From positions 1 through 64,000 of the forward strand of contig JAIYCW010000026.1 of the NCBI GenBank assembly GCA_027487815.1: a stretch of DNA of 64,000 bases. The letters are read 5' to 3'. The stretch comes from Burkholderiales bacterium (GTDB lineage Bacteria; Pseudomonadota; Gammaproteobacteria; Burkholderiales; Burkholderiaceae_E). This document shows positions 27,786 to 36,283 of this stretch, piece after piece. The notes under the pieces were generated by a model, which was not told the DNA's origin, did not search any database, and saw nothing but the letters and a program-made list of their open reading frames with translations. Every line of letters begins with the position of its first letter. Position 1 is the stretch's first letter. The position numbers and the translations under genes are program-made.

Positions 27786-29081
27786 TCAGAGGATCCCGGT
27801 GGATTCATCCAGCCGGTTAAATGCGTTGGAAAAGAAATCAATGCCACCAAAATTGCCTGACTTCAGCGCCACATGCAGCGGCTGGCCTGAAGCGCAATGC
27901 GCAAAACTCCAAGGCACGCCGGGATCAATCTGCGGGCCAACCCGCATCGAGCCAATGCCCAGCGCCTGAATGCAGGCGCCGGAGGTTTCCCCTCCGGCAA
28001 TCACCAATTGCCCCACCCCGGCTTGCACCAGGCCGTGCGCAATCCCCGCCATGATTTGCTCGATCACATGCCCGGCATGTTCCGAACCCAAAGCGGCTTG
28101 CACCTGCCTCACCGTTTCAGGTGCGGCCGTGGCATAGAGCAACACGGGCTTATCAGCCTCGAGCTTGGGGAGCGCCCATTGCAAAGCCTCAGCCACCAGA
28201 TCCACACCGCTGCCGATTCGCAAAGCATCAATCGCCCAGGCTTGGCCACCTGCGCGCAGAAAAGCGGCTACCTGCGCATTGCTGGCTGCCGAGCAGCTTC
28301 CGGAAATCACAGCGCGCGTGCCCTGCGCTTGAGGCAATGTAGCGGCATCAGCTCCAGGGCTTAGCCCATAGACAGCGGGCAATCCAATCGCGAGCCCCGA
28401 GCCTGCAACCATCATTCGATGGCCCTGCACTGCGCGGGCAAGTTCAACCATATCAGCATCAGCCAAGGCATCAACCACAGCAAAATTCAGCCCCTCGGCG
28501 CTCAGCTCATTGAGCCGCTGCTCGATCTTTTCAGCGCCCTGGGCCACGATGGAATAAGGCACCATTCCGGTTTTGCGGGCCTTGCCCGCATCGAGTTGCG
28601 CCTGCATCACTCGCACCAGATTCGAATCGGTCATGGGCGTGAGTGGATGGTTGCGCATGGGGCTTTCGGAAAGCAGTTGCTCGCCCACAAACAAGTGCCC
28701 CATAAAAATGCGCCGCCCCGCTTCAGGAAAAGCGGGCGTCACCACACACATCGAGGCCTCAAGCTCCTCTATCAGGGCTTCAGCCACTGGGCCGATATTG
28801 CCGCGCGGGGTCGAATCGAAGGTGGAGCACACCTTGAAATACACCTGGCGAGCCCCCTGCGCGCGCAACCACCGGCAAGCCGCCAGCGAATCCGCCACTG
28901 CTTCGGCCACCGGAGCAGTTCGCGATTTAAGAGCGATCACGATCGCATCGGCGTCCGGCATGTCCTGTGGCAAACCCATACTGAGCACCACCCGCATCCC
29001 GCCTCGCACCAAATTGTTGGCGAGGTCTGTGGCACCGGTAAAGTCATCGGCAATACAGCCGAGCAGGGCGCGCGCGCTCAT
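27786..29081 (-). CDS. four-carbon acid sugar kinase (DUF1537, OtnK-like)
   Basis: This 431-residue kinase has the N-terminal substrate domain starting LLGCIADDFTGATDLANNLV and the C-terminal nucleotide domain with VIAGGETSGACIQALGI near residue 388. Known members phosphorylate 3-oxo-tetronate (OtnK) or D-threonate and D-erythronate (DtnK and relatives) on the terminal hydroxyl. Which of these applies is open, since the usual partners OtnC, OtnI and PdxA2 are absent from the operon. Its ATG overlaps the end of the ABM monooxygenase gene by four bases. Confidence 0.87.
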   Translation of the reverse strand: MSARALLGCIADDFTGATDLANNLVRGGMRVVLSMGLPQDMPDADAIVIALKSRTAPVAEAVADSLAACRWLRAQGARQVYFKVCSTFDSTPRGNIGPVAEALIEELEASMCVVTPAFPEAGRRIFMGHLFVGEQLLSESPMRNHPLTPMTDSNLVRVMQAQLDAGKARKTGMVPYSIVAQGAEKIEQRLNELSAEGLNFAVVDALADADMVELARAVQGHRMMVAGSGLAIGLPAVYGLSPGADAATLPQAQGTRAVISGSCSAASNAQVAAFLRAGGQAWAIDALRIGSGVDLVAEALQWALPKLEADKPVLLYATAAPETVRQVQAALGSEHAGHVIEQIMAGIAHGLVQAGVGQLVIAGGETSGACIQALGIGSMRVGPQIDPGVPWSFAHCASGQPLHVALKSGNFGGIDFFSNAFNRLDESTGIL

Positions 29082-29383
29082 CGCGGCAAACGATAGCGCC
29101 AGACCTGCTTGCTATCGACCCAGTCGGCGGTGAGGGTGTTCATATGCAGGAAGTGGGCAGACTCGAGATGCAGCTGAATCGCCTGCTCACTATCGTAAAG
29201 CTCATAAAGAAAGAACTCGGCAGGCTGCGCCGGGTTGATGCACACATCAAACTGACGGCAGCCCGGCTCATTAACCAGCGACAAGCGAGCATTTTCCCGA
29301 ATCGCACTGGCAAAGGCGTCAATGCACTCAGGCTTGATCTTGAACAGCACCACCAGCACTTCCATAGCGTTGTGCACTTTCAT
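29078..29383 (-). CDS. putative quinol monooxygenase (ABM domain)
   Basis: This 101-residue protein has an antibiotic biosynthesis monooxygenase fold: a ferredoxin-like domain with VLVVLFKIKPECIDAFASAI, then EPGCRQFDVCIN and FFLYELYDSEQAIQLHLES. YgiN-type relatives act on quinols; others take part in catabolic operons without proof of enzymatic action. The ATG at 29383 shares its A with the transporter stop codon (TGATG), and its end overlaps the kinase start, so it is locked into the operon. A start six codons later is possible. Confidence 0.8.
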   Translation of the reverse strand: MKVHNAMEVLVVLFKIKPECIDAFASAIRENARLSLVNEPGCRQFDVCINPAQPAEFFLYELYDSEQAIQLHLESAHFLHMNTLTADWVDSKQVWRYRLPR

Positions 29384-30672
29384 CAAAGGGATTGGAGGAA
29401 TCGGGGGAACCACAGCGAAAGCTGCGGAAAGTAAGTCACCAGCAGCACGACGGTAAAGGTTGCGGCCATCAGCGGCCATATATGCCGGGTTATTTCACCA
29501 ATCGAGGCTCCTGCGAGTCGCGCAGCAACAAATAGCGTACCTCCCACCGGTGGGGTGTAGAGCGCAATCGCCAGGTTGGCCGTCATCACCACACCAATAT
29601 GCACCATATCCATTTGAAAGGCCTGAGCCAGGGGCAGGAACAAAGGTGCAGAAAGCAACAGTGCAGGCAACGGTTCAATGAAGATGCCGAGCAACAGCAT
29701 GCACACATTGAACAGAAGCAAGAACATCCACTGCTCGGTGGCCACAAGCTTGACCCATTCGGCCATCTGCACCGCCACCTGCTCCACTGTGATCAGCCAA
29801 GCCATCGCCCCGGTGGCACCGATCACCAACATCACGGTGGAGCTCATGATGAAGGCATTGAGCAAGAGCTGCGGAATATCGCGCCAACCCAAATCCTTGT
29901 ACACAAACAGTGAAACAAACAAGCCGTAAGCGACCGCCACTGCTGCCGATTCGCTCGGAGTGAAATATCCAGACCAGATACCACCAATGATGATGACCGG
30001 CATCAGAAGCGCAGGGCCCGCATCGCGCATGGCAGCCCAGATTTCGCGCGCTGAAGCCCGCTCATCGCCGTTGTCGCAACCTGTGCGCTTGCCATGCCAG
30101 ATGCATACGACAATCAGCGCAAGCGCTGAAGCGGTGGCAGGCACCAGGCCCGCCATCGATAGCGTCTTCATCGACACACCCGAGACAAACGCATAAACCA
30201 GAAAAGGAATCGACAAGGGCATCAACAATGCCAGCGTGCCGGCCACTGCCAAAAGTGCTGCCGCAAACCCCCGGGAGTATCCCCGCTGAATCATAGCTGG
30301 AATGATGAGTGAGCCAATCGCTGCAGTATCCGCTATCGCCGAACCCGAGACGCCGCCAAACAGCATGCAACTCACCACCGTCACCACGCCGAGCCCGCCT
30401 GGCAACCAACCAAACAACACCCGAGCAAATGCAACAATCCGTTTGCCCACGCCACCGCGAGCCAGCAGCTCACCAGCAAAAATGAAAAGCGGCACCGCAA
30501 GAAGAATGAAGGGCTCAACCCCACCGATGAAGGTGAGCATGATGCCCTCAATCGGATGCGAAAGACCAGTGGCCCAAATCACTCCGACCGTCACCGCCAG
30601 CAGCGCAAAAAGCAGCGGAACCCCAGCCAGGGCTATCGCAAAAAACGTTCCAAACAGAATCAGGGCCAGCAT
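29383..30672 (-). CDS. TRAP transporter large permease subunit (DctM family)
   Basis: This 429-residue membrane protein has about twelve hydrophobic helices, the normal size for DctM, which forms the sodium-driven path for organic acids. GGVSGSAIADTAAIGSLIIP near 105 and FAGELLARGGVGKRIVAFAR near 70 are typical family segments. ATG 30672 is given; a TTG two codons earlier overlaps the DctQ stop and has AGGAG closer by, so the start is not certain. It functions with the DctQ and DctP genes just upstream. Confidence 0.92.
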   Translation of the reverse strand: MLALILFGTFFAIALAGVPLLFALLAVTVGVIWATGLSHPIEGIMLTFIGGVEPFILLAVPLFIFAGELLARGGVGKRIVAFARVLFGWLPGGLGVVTVVSCMLFGGVSGSAIADTAAIGSLIIPAMIQRGYSRGFAAALLAVAGTLALLMPLSIPFLVYAFVSGVSMKTLSMAGLVPATASALALIVVCIWHGKRTGCDNGDERASAREIWAAMRDAGPALLMPVIIIGGIWSGYFTPSESAAVAVAYGLFVSLFVYKDLGWRDIPQLLLNAFIMSSTVMLVIGATGAMAWLITVEQVAVQMAEWVKLVATEQWMFLLLFNVCMLLLGIFIEPLPALLLSAPLFLPLAQAFQMDMVHIGVVMTANLAIALYTPPVGGTLFVAARLAGASIGEITRHIWPLMAATFTVVLLVTYFPQLSLWFPRFLQSL

Positions 30673-30674
30673 GA

Positions 30675-31220
30675 TCAATGAGCTCCTGGGTAACGCACTT
30701 CACGCGGCACCGCGCGAATGATCTGAAGCAGATCAAACGCCATGAATATCGCCATCGCGCTTGAGCCAACCGCCATGCCCATATATTGAATCGCCATGGG
30801 CCAGCCCAGCACGGTGAGCTCATTGCCCCAATTGACATTGACCAGTTGCCAGCCATACCAAGACAGCATGATCAACACTCCCAGACAGACGAGCCCGATC
30901 GCCGCATCAGCTATGCGACGGCGATCAGCAGAGAGCTTGTCGACAAACTCTCCGATGGCCATATGCTGGCCGCGTTGCGCTGCGGCCGCCCCTCCAAGAA
31001 AGGTCACCCAGACCAGCAAGAGCTCACCGAACTCGGTGACCCAGGCCAGGTCTTTGCTGAACAGGTGCATCACCACATTGGTAAACACCATGATCGCCAT
31101 CGTGGCGCCAATGCCGATCACCGACCAATCCACGGCCCGGCCCAACCAACGGATGGGCCAAGGCGCGGCAGGTCCCGGCGTCAGCAAAGGCTGCCCAGGG
31201 GTACGGGCGGCCTCAATCAT
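30675..31220 (-). CDS. TRAP transporter small permease subunit (DctQ family)
   Basis: This 181-residue protein has four membrane helices, with the conserved FGELLLVWVTFLGGAAAAQRGQHMAIGEF spanning about residues 64-92. DctQ pairs with DctM in the inner membrane. Its start codon shares a base with the DctP stop (TAATG). A 40-residue N-terminal extension rich in Pro and Ala precedes the first helix. Confidence 0.92.
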   Translation of the reverse strand: MIEAARTPGQPLLTPGPAAPWPIRWLGRAVDWSVIGIGATMAIMVFTNVVMHLFSKDLAWVTEFGELLLVWVTFLGGAAAAQRGQHMAIGEFVDKLSADRRRIADAAIGLVCLGVLIMLSWYGWQLVNVNWGNELTVLGWPMAIQYMGMAVGSSAMAIFMAFDLLQIIRAVPREVRYPGAH

Positions 31221-32227
31221 TATTTGGTCACCTTACGGATGCCCTCGGCATCAGCCAGGATCGCATCCACATCGGCACCAAACTTCTCACGCGCCTTGAC
31301 GTAAGCAGGCTGCACCGCGCTGCGAAATGCCACCATGTTGGGCTTGGCATTGATTTTGGCGCCTTTGTCCGCCATTTCCTTGAGCTGCTTGGCATCATTG
31401 CTCGAGATAAATTCACGGCTGAACTTTTGCGCGATGCGGGCGGCTTCACTCACGGCTTTCTGATCGGCAGGAGACAGTTTCTGCCAGGTCTTTTCCGAGA
31501 TCGCCAGGGGAATCGGGCTGTACACGTGATTGGTCAGTGTGACGTGTGGCGCCACTTCATAAAACTTGTTGGAATAGATGGTGTCGACCGGGTTTTCCTG
31601 CCCGCTGACCGCACCCTGCTGAATCGCCAAATAGACTTCAGGCAAAGGCATGATCTGGATGTTGAAGCCCATCGCCTCCAGCGTCCAACGCATCATTTCA
31701 TTGGGGAAGGTGCGCAGCTTTTTGCCCTTCGCATCATCGGGTGAATTCAATGGCTCCTTGGTGGTCATGCTGCGAAAGCCAGCCTCCCAGGTGGCCAGAA
31801 ATCGAAAGCCCTTGGCGGGTGCCTTATCAAATTGGGCCTGAAGCCACTTGGACTCGTCATACAAGCGCCAGCCTTGCGCGTAACTGTCCACCAAAAATGG
31901 CAATGCCGTCAGATTTAACGTGGGGACATGGGGCGCGTAGGACCCTGTCCCAGAGACGGTGAAATCGATGCTCCCCAGGATCACCTGTTCGATGTTTTTC
32001 GGATCATTGCCCAACTGGCTGCAGCAAAACACCTGCACTTTGTAGCGACCCTGGGTGAGCTCCTCAACCTTACGGGCGAAGATCGTGGCCGCGGCCTGAC
32101 GCCCACCACTTTGCTGATCCGTGTGACTGAACTTCAGAACGGTTTGCGCACTGCTTGGGGTGGCGGGCAACAGCCACATCGCCGAGACGCCGATCATCGC
32201 TGCGATCAGGGGTTTGAAAGTTGTCAT
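31220..32227 (-). CDS. TRAP transporter solute-binding protein (DctP family)
   Basis: This 335-residue periplasmic protein has a signal peptide (about 1-28, cleavage after SSA). The mature domain begins TVLKFSHTDQQSGGRQ, and the family arginine that salt-bridges the substrate carboxylate lies in the region GAVSGQENPVDTIYSNKFYE near 210. DctP proteins bind carboxylates such as uronates, aldonates or C4 acids, so it would capture the acid sugar used by this operon. AAGGAG precedes the ATG. Confidence 0.92.
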   Translation of the reverse strand: MTTFKPLIAAMIGVSAMWLLPATPSSAQTVLKFSHTDQQSGGRQAAATIFARKVEELTQGRYKVQVFCCSQLGNDPKNIEQVILGSIDFTVSGTGSYAPHVPTLNLTALPFLVDSYAQGWRLYDESKWLQAQFDKAPAKGFRFLATWEAGFRSMTTKEPLNSPDDAKGKKLRTFPNEMMRWTLEAMGFNIQIMPLPEVYLAIQQGAVSGQENPVDTIYSNKFYEVAPHVTLTNHVYSPIPLAISEKTWQKLSPADQKAVSEAARIAQKFSREFISSNDAKQLKEMADKGAKINAKPNMVAFRSAVQPAYVKAREKFGADVDAILADAEGIRKVTK

Positions 32228-32257
32228 CTTGAGTCTCCTTCGGGGGGTCTTTGCTGG

Positions 32258-33310
32258 TCAATAGCCAGCGTTGGGATTGAAATCGGAAAGGTCAATGCGT
32301 CGTCCAGTGGCGTGTGAGGCATAGACCGCCTCTTGCACCACCAGGTTTCTCATATATGAAGCGGCATCATTTTCAAGAGCGGAGCCAATTTGCAGATGCT
32401 CAATCACGTGACGCTGCAGGTTCGTCACAGCGCCGCCAAACGCGCCGTGGCCCTGTTCATAGGGATGCTCGCACTCACCCTGTTTATGGGGCTTCCACCA
32501 CAGGCGTGCCGACCCATCGAGACGTAGAACTCCTTCTGAGCCTTCGAGCCACATCTCACCCATGGTGGTGCGTGGATCTTCAGCCACATGATCATTCAGG
32601 CGATTGCCATCAAACAGCCCGCTGCGATCATCGGCAAATTCAAACATGATGATCCCGGCATCCTCGCCACGAATCACAGGATTGAGTTTGCGCAGGCGCG
32701 CACTTACAGCAATCACTTCGCCCATCAGATACCGAAAACTATCGATGTAGTGCACTGCCGTTTCGCGCACAAGTAGCTGAGGCATTTGCTGAAAATAAGG
32801 CTGCCGATCCAGATAGGCCTGGGGGCCCTGGCCATCACCTGGCCGCAGCCTGAAACTGACGGAATGCACGCGCCCCAGCCGCCCGGCATCAATGAAGCGC
32901 TTGCACTCGCGAAACCATGGCGTGAAGCGAAAGTTTTCATGCACTACCAGCGCAGTTCCATGCGCACCCGCGAGCGCCGCCAGTTGCTCTGCCTCACGCA
33001 GGTCCTGGCCAAAGGGCTTCTGACAGATCGCAGGCAAGCCAGCTTCGATCACTTCGGTAACAACTGGCCGCTGTGCTTGGGGAGGCAACACGATATCTAT
33101 TAGCTGAAGATCCTCGCGCTTGAGCATCTCGCTCATATCGGCATACACCGCAGGCACGTCGAAGCGCTGCCCCAGCGCTTTGGCCCGCTCAAGATCCACA
33201 TCGCAGATCGCCACTGGTGTCAGGCCAAGATCCGCCCAGGCCTGCAGGTGGAATTGTGCGAAGTATCCCGCTCCAACCACGGCAAGACGTTCGATAGGGT
33301 TTGCGCTCAT
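32258..33310 (-). CDS. Gfo/Idh/MocA family NAD(P)-dependent oxidoreductase
   Basis: This 350-residue protein has an N-terminal Rossmann domain with VVGAGYFAQFHLQAWADLG (GxGxxx) and IAICDVDLERA-like acidic end of the second strand (CDVD). The catalytic lysine is in ICQKPFGQDLREA near 97, where EKP is more common. The C-terminal alpha-beta domain contains NFRFTPWFRECKRFIDAG. Family members oxidise hydroxyls of sugars, inositols or acid sugars. Position after the transporter genes and lactonase suggests it opens the pathway by making a lactone or keto sugar. Start at ATG 33310 with no strong ribosome-binding site. Confidence 0.88.
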   Translation of the reverse strand: MSANPIERLAVVGAGYFAQFHLQAWADLGLTPVAICDVDLERAKALGQRFDVPAVYADMSEMLKREDLQLIDIVLPPQAQRPVVTEVIEAGLPAICQKPFGQDLREAEQLAALAGAHGTALVVHENFRFTPWFRECKRFIDAGRLGRVHSVSFRLRPGDGQGPQAYLDRQPYFQQMPQLLVRETAVHYIDSFRYLMGEVIAVSARLRKLNPVIRGEDAGIIMFEFADDRSGLFDGNRLNDHVAEDPRTTMGEMWLEGSEGVLRLDGSARLWWKPHKQGECEHPYEQGHGAFGGAVTNLQRHVIEHLQIGSALENDAASYMRNLVVQEAVYASHATGRRIDLSDFNPNAGY

Positions 33311-33319
33311 GGTGTGCGC

Positions 33320-34405
33320 TTAGAGCCTGGCGATCACAGCATCAGCGATGGCTTGGGTGCCACTCGCGCCACCGAACTCGAAGGGCCGGATTCCGCCTTC
33401 CTGAAAGCTGCGGCTCACTGCAGATTCAATGCATTGGGCAGCAGCATGAAGCACTGCATCATCATGCCGGGTAGCCAACCATTGCAACATCATCGCCACC
33501 GAAAGAATCATCGCAGTGGGATTGGCGATGCCCTTGCCCGTGATGTCTGGCGCAGTGCCGTGCGCTGGCTGAAACAACGCATAGTCATCACCGATATCAC
33601 CAGAAGGAGCCATACCCATTCCACCCACCAGCGAGGCAATTAGGTCCGACAAGATATCGCCGAACATGTTCTCGGTGACCAGCACATCGTATTGCCACGG
33701 CTTGAGCACCAGGTTCAATGCCATGGCATCCACATAGGCACTATCGGTACTGATCTCGGGATAGCGCGCGGCACGCTCTTCAAAAATCTTGCGCCAAAAA
33801 GCCATCGAAGCAAACACATTGGCTTTATCGACACTCGTGACACGCCCCTGCCCGCCCAGGGCCTTGCGGTCTTGCGCGAGCTTCAATGCAAAATCGCAAA
33901 TACGCTCAGTGCCATGACGCGTGATCTTCATCGTGTCATAGGCCGCTTCGTCACCCTCGATGACACCCCGGCCTCGTGAGTAAAACAAACCCTCGGTGTT
34001 TTCACGTACCAGCACCAAATCAATTTCGGAGGCCAAGGGATTGGACAAGGGAATCGGCAAACCGGCAAAGGTCTTGATTGGCCGCACCCCCGCATACAGA
34101 TCCAGCGCAAACCGGATATCCAGTTGGGGAATAATCTCCGTGCCATCATGCCCGCGCACATGGGGCAACCCCATCGCGCCGAACAGAATCGCGTGACTCG
34201 CGCGGCAAGCGTCCAAAGTCGACTCGGGCAAGGCATGGCCACTATCCACAAAATGCTGAGCCCCGGCGGGATAGGCCTGATGATCAAAGTGGCGCGAGAA
34301 TTTGCGACCCACAGCATCCAGAACCTGCAACGCCACGCGCATGACCTCGGGGCCAATACCGTCACCTGCCAATACAGCGATGCGGTAATCAGTGGGTGAA
34401 TTCAT
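33320..34405 (-). CDS. isocitrate/isopropylmalate dehydrogenase family protein (tartrate/D-malate dehydrogenase-like)
   Basis: This 361-residue beta-decarboxylating dehydrogenase has GDGIGPEVMR near residue 15, VRENTEGLFYSRG near 130, and VDKANVFASMAFWRKIF with the catalytic lysine near 183. DILSDLIASLVGGMGMAPSG and QPAHGTAPDITGKGIANPTA follow near 240-290. The family oxidises a 2-hydroxy acid carrying a beta carboxylate and releases CO2. Tartrate or D-malate dehydrogenase is the best general call; leucine or TCA roles are unlikely in this operon. I chose ATG 34405 by alignment; the reading frame extends upstream into the regulator gene. Confidence 0.87.
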   Translation of the reverse strand: MNSPTDYRIAVLAGDGIGPEVMRVALQVLDAVGRKFSRHFDHQAYPAGAQHFVDSGHALPESTLDACRASHAILFGAMGLPHVRGHDGTEIIPQLDIRFALDLYAGVRPIKTFAGLPIPLSNPLASEIDLVLVRENTEGLFYSRGRGVIEGDEAAYDTMKITRHGTERICDFALKLAQDRKALGGQGRVTSVDKANVFASMAFWRKIFEERAARYPEISTDSAYVDAMALNLVLKPWQYDVLVTENMFGDILSDLIASLVGGMGMAPSGDIGDDYALFQPAHGTAPDITGKGIANPTAMILSVAMMLQWLATRHDDAVLHAAAQCIESAVSRSFQEGGIRPFEFGGASGTQAIADAVIARL

Positions 34406-34442
34406 GAACCAATACTTTCCAAAAAATGACGCGGCCTTACGG

Positions 34443-35123
34443 CTACATGGTTTGCAAGCGGAAGCGCTCGAAAATGGCGAGCAATTCGCGATTCGCACGC
34501 TGGCGATGATTACGGTTGACCAACACCGCGCCATCCACATCACCGGCCAACAAACGCTCAAGGAGTTCGCGGTGCTCTTGAGTTGAAGTCACAGGCTTGG
34601 GGCGCAGGCGCAGGGAAAACATCCGGGCCCGATGCGCCCGATCCCAGTAATTCAACACGGTTTGCTTGAGCTGGCGATTGCCTGAAAGCTCAATCAGATC
34701 AAAATGAAACTTCTCATCAGCCGCAGCCCAGGCTTCCAGATCATCGCGGGCCAAGGCGGCATCCATGGCGTCTGTTGCTTGCACCAGTGGCTGCAGGCGC
34801 TTGGCATCAGGCGCTTGCCGTGCCAGCAATTCGGCCGCCATCGATTCCAGTGCGGTGAGGATCTCGTAAATTTCACGCATGTCGGTAGGCGAAACCGCCA
34901 ACACTTTCATGCCGTGGCGAGGTATGACTTCGACCAGCCCTTCATTGGCCAAGCGGATCAGTGCCTCGCGCACCGGCGTGCGGCTCATGCCGAGGTTGAG
35001 CGCCACTTCCTGCTCTAGCGCCTGATGGCCAGGGGGCCAGACGTTATCCAGAATCAGGCGGCGCATTTGCTGATACGCAAGCTCCATCATGGAGGCGGAG
35101 GCCTGTGGTTGAGCGGCTTTCAT
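34443..35123 (-). CDS. GntR family regulator, FadR/FCD type
   Basis: This 226-residue regulator has an N-terminal winged helix (residues 10-75; EQEVALNLGMSRTPVREALI as recognition region) and a helical FCD effector domain with metal-ligand candidates in FHFDLIELSGN and the C-terminal HRELLERLLAGD. Such regulators usually bind a pathway acid and release an operator. It is the second gene of the operon it probably represses; see the tandem repeat at 36135. ATG 35123 follows GAGGAG closely; ATG 35138, overlapping the lactonase stop, is an alternative. Confidence 0.88.
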   Translation of the reverse strand: MKAAQPQASASMMELAYQQMRRLILDNVWPPGHQALEQEVALNLGMSRTPVREALIRLANEGLVEVIPRHGMKVLAVSPTDMREIYEILTALESMAAELLARQAPDAKRLQPLVQATDAMDAALARDDLEAWAAADEKFHFDLIELSGNRQLKQTVLNYWDRAHRARMFSLRLRPKPVTSTQEHRELLERLLAGDVDGAVLVNRNHRQRANRELLAIFERFRLQTM

Positions 35124-35130
35124 AGGCTCC

Positions 35131-36120
35131 TCACGCATAGTTCCAATGCACGGGTTGCAAGCCCGCATAAGGCATGGGCAAAGTGGCCAGCCGGTCACCA
35201 AGCAGGCAACCCAGCACCCCGGTGCGTCGCGCAGGCCCAGCGAATGCAATGCTGGAAATGTTTTTCAGCATTTCGCTTTTGACCTGATCAAGATGTGGGC
35301 GGTCCATGGTGTGGCTTTGATAAGCCTCCTCCACCCATTGCAAATGCTCCGCTGGCGCATCTTGCAACCATACGGTTTGCTCGCCTCCGGGCCCTACCCG
35401 AATCAGCCGGTTGCTGACAATGCTCACAATCCAAAGGCCGCCGGCTTCGTCGAAAGCCATGCCGTCGGGAAACACACCGGCGCCAAACTCACATACCCTT
35501 TCGGGCGCACCAAGATCGCCGTTCGCGGAAAGGGCAAACCGGCTCAGCCTGCGCCCAAAGGTTTCATTGACATAAAGCCACTGGCCAGTGGCATCAATCG
35601 CAACTTCATTGGTATACCCCAATCCGTCTGCGACGATGGCCGCGCCGCGTGCATCCACCCGCACGATAAAGCCATCATTGCAGCTGCTTCGATAACCCAG
35701 TGCGCGAGGCTGAAGGCGGGTGCTGACAGTGATCCAGAAACGCCCGGCGCGATCCTGCACCACGAAGTTTGTAGGTGGCAGATCGACGCCATCCACGGCT
35801 AGCAGCCAGGGCTTGACCGTGCCGTTGCGTTGAAGGTGAAACACGCCGCCGTCCTGCTGACCAAGATGTGTGAGCAGGAAGCTGCCGTCCTTCAGCAGGG
35901 CAATGCCATTGGGTTTAAGCGTCACGCCATCAATGGGCGGGGCAAGATAAAGCGACTGGGTACCATCGGCATGTAGATGCGCCACGCCACCGCGCCAGTC
36001 GGCGGTGAACAAATCGCCTGCACTGTTAGCTAGTACACACTCCGGGCGGCTCAGTTCGCTGCCCCGCCAAGTGATGTTTGCTAAATCAAGCCCAACCGCC
36101 AAGAGCCACCCCCAACGCAT
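35131..36120 (-). CDS. SMP-30/gluconolactonase family protein
   Basis: This 329-residue six-bladed beta-propeller has SRPECVLANSAGDLFTADWR near residue 25 (metal-site glutamate), NFVVQDRAGRFWITVSTR near 120, GLGYTNEVAIDATGQWLYVN near 165 and FPDGMAFDEAGGLWI near 217. These give the usual Glu-Asn-Asp metal ligands of lactonases. It would open the lactone made by the oxidoreductase. As first gene of the operon it starts at ATG 36120 without a Shine-Dalgarno sequence, a few bases after an AT-rich operator region. A leaderless transcript or a TTG start at 36102 after GGGGGTGG is possible. Confidence 0.85.
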   Translation of the reverse strand: MRWGWLLAVGLDLANITWRGSELSRPECVLANSAGDLFTADWRGGVAHLHADGTQSLYLAPPIDGVTLKPNGIALLKDGSFLLTHLGQQDGGVFHLQRNGTVKPWLLAVDGVDLPPTNFVVQDRAGRFWITVSTRLQPRALGYRSSCNDGFIVRVDARGAAIVADGLGYTNEVAIDATGQWLYVNETFGRRLSRFALSANGDLGAPERVCEFGAGVFPDGMAFDEAGGLWIVSIVSNRLIRVGPGGEQTVWLQDAPAEHLQWVEEAYQSHTMDRPHLDQVKSEMLKNISSIAFAGPARRTGVLGCLLGDRLATLPMPYAGLQPVHWNYA

Positions 36121-36134
36121 TCGTTATAAAATTT

Positions 36135-36158
36135 ATTAACGTATGCATTAATGTATGC
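36135..36158. promoter_or_regulatory. 12-bp tandem repeat, candidate GntR operator
   Basis: ATTAACGTATGC (36135-36146) is followed directly by ATTAATGTATGC (36147-36158), one mismatch in twelve. The centre contains the palindrome CATTAATG. The repeat sits 15 to 38 bases upstream of the first operon gene, where a FadR-type regulator would block RNA polymerase. Binding by the operon's own GntR protein is inferred. Confidence 0.5.
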
Positions 36159-36283
36159 GCTCTTGGGACTTAACGCAAGCGAGCTTTCGATGACGCTAAC
36201 GGCGCCCTTGAGTTACCCAATGCCTTCAACAGTCAGCGAAACCACCCAGCCAAACTAACCCGCCGAGCCAAACCCGAGCGGGA

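Noticed and set aside
26355-27860. Long open frame of 501 codons on the plus strand opposite the GAPN-like gene
   Set aside because: It is antisense to a gene with clear family motifs, its translation is rich in His, Arg and Gln as expected for a shadow frame, and it has no ribosome-binding site.
36181-36283. Short plus-strand frame starting at ATG 36190
   Set aside because: About 22 codons, no ribosome-binding site, lies in the promoter region of the divergent operon.
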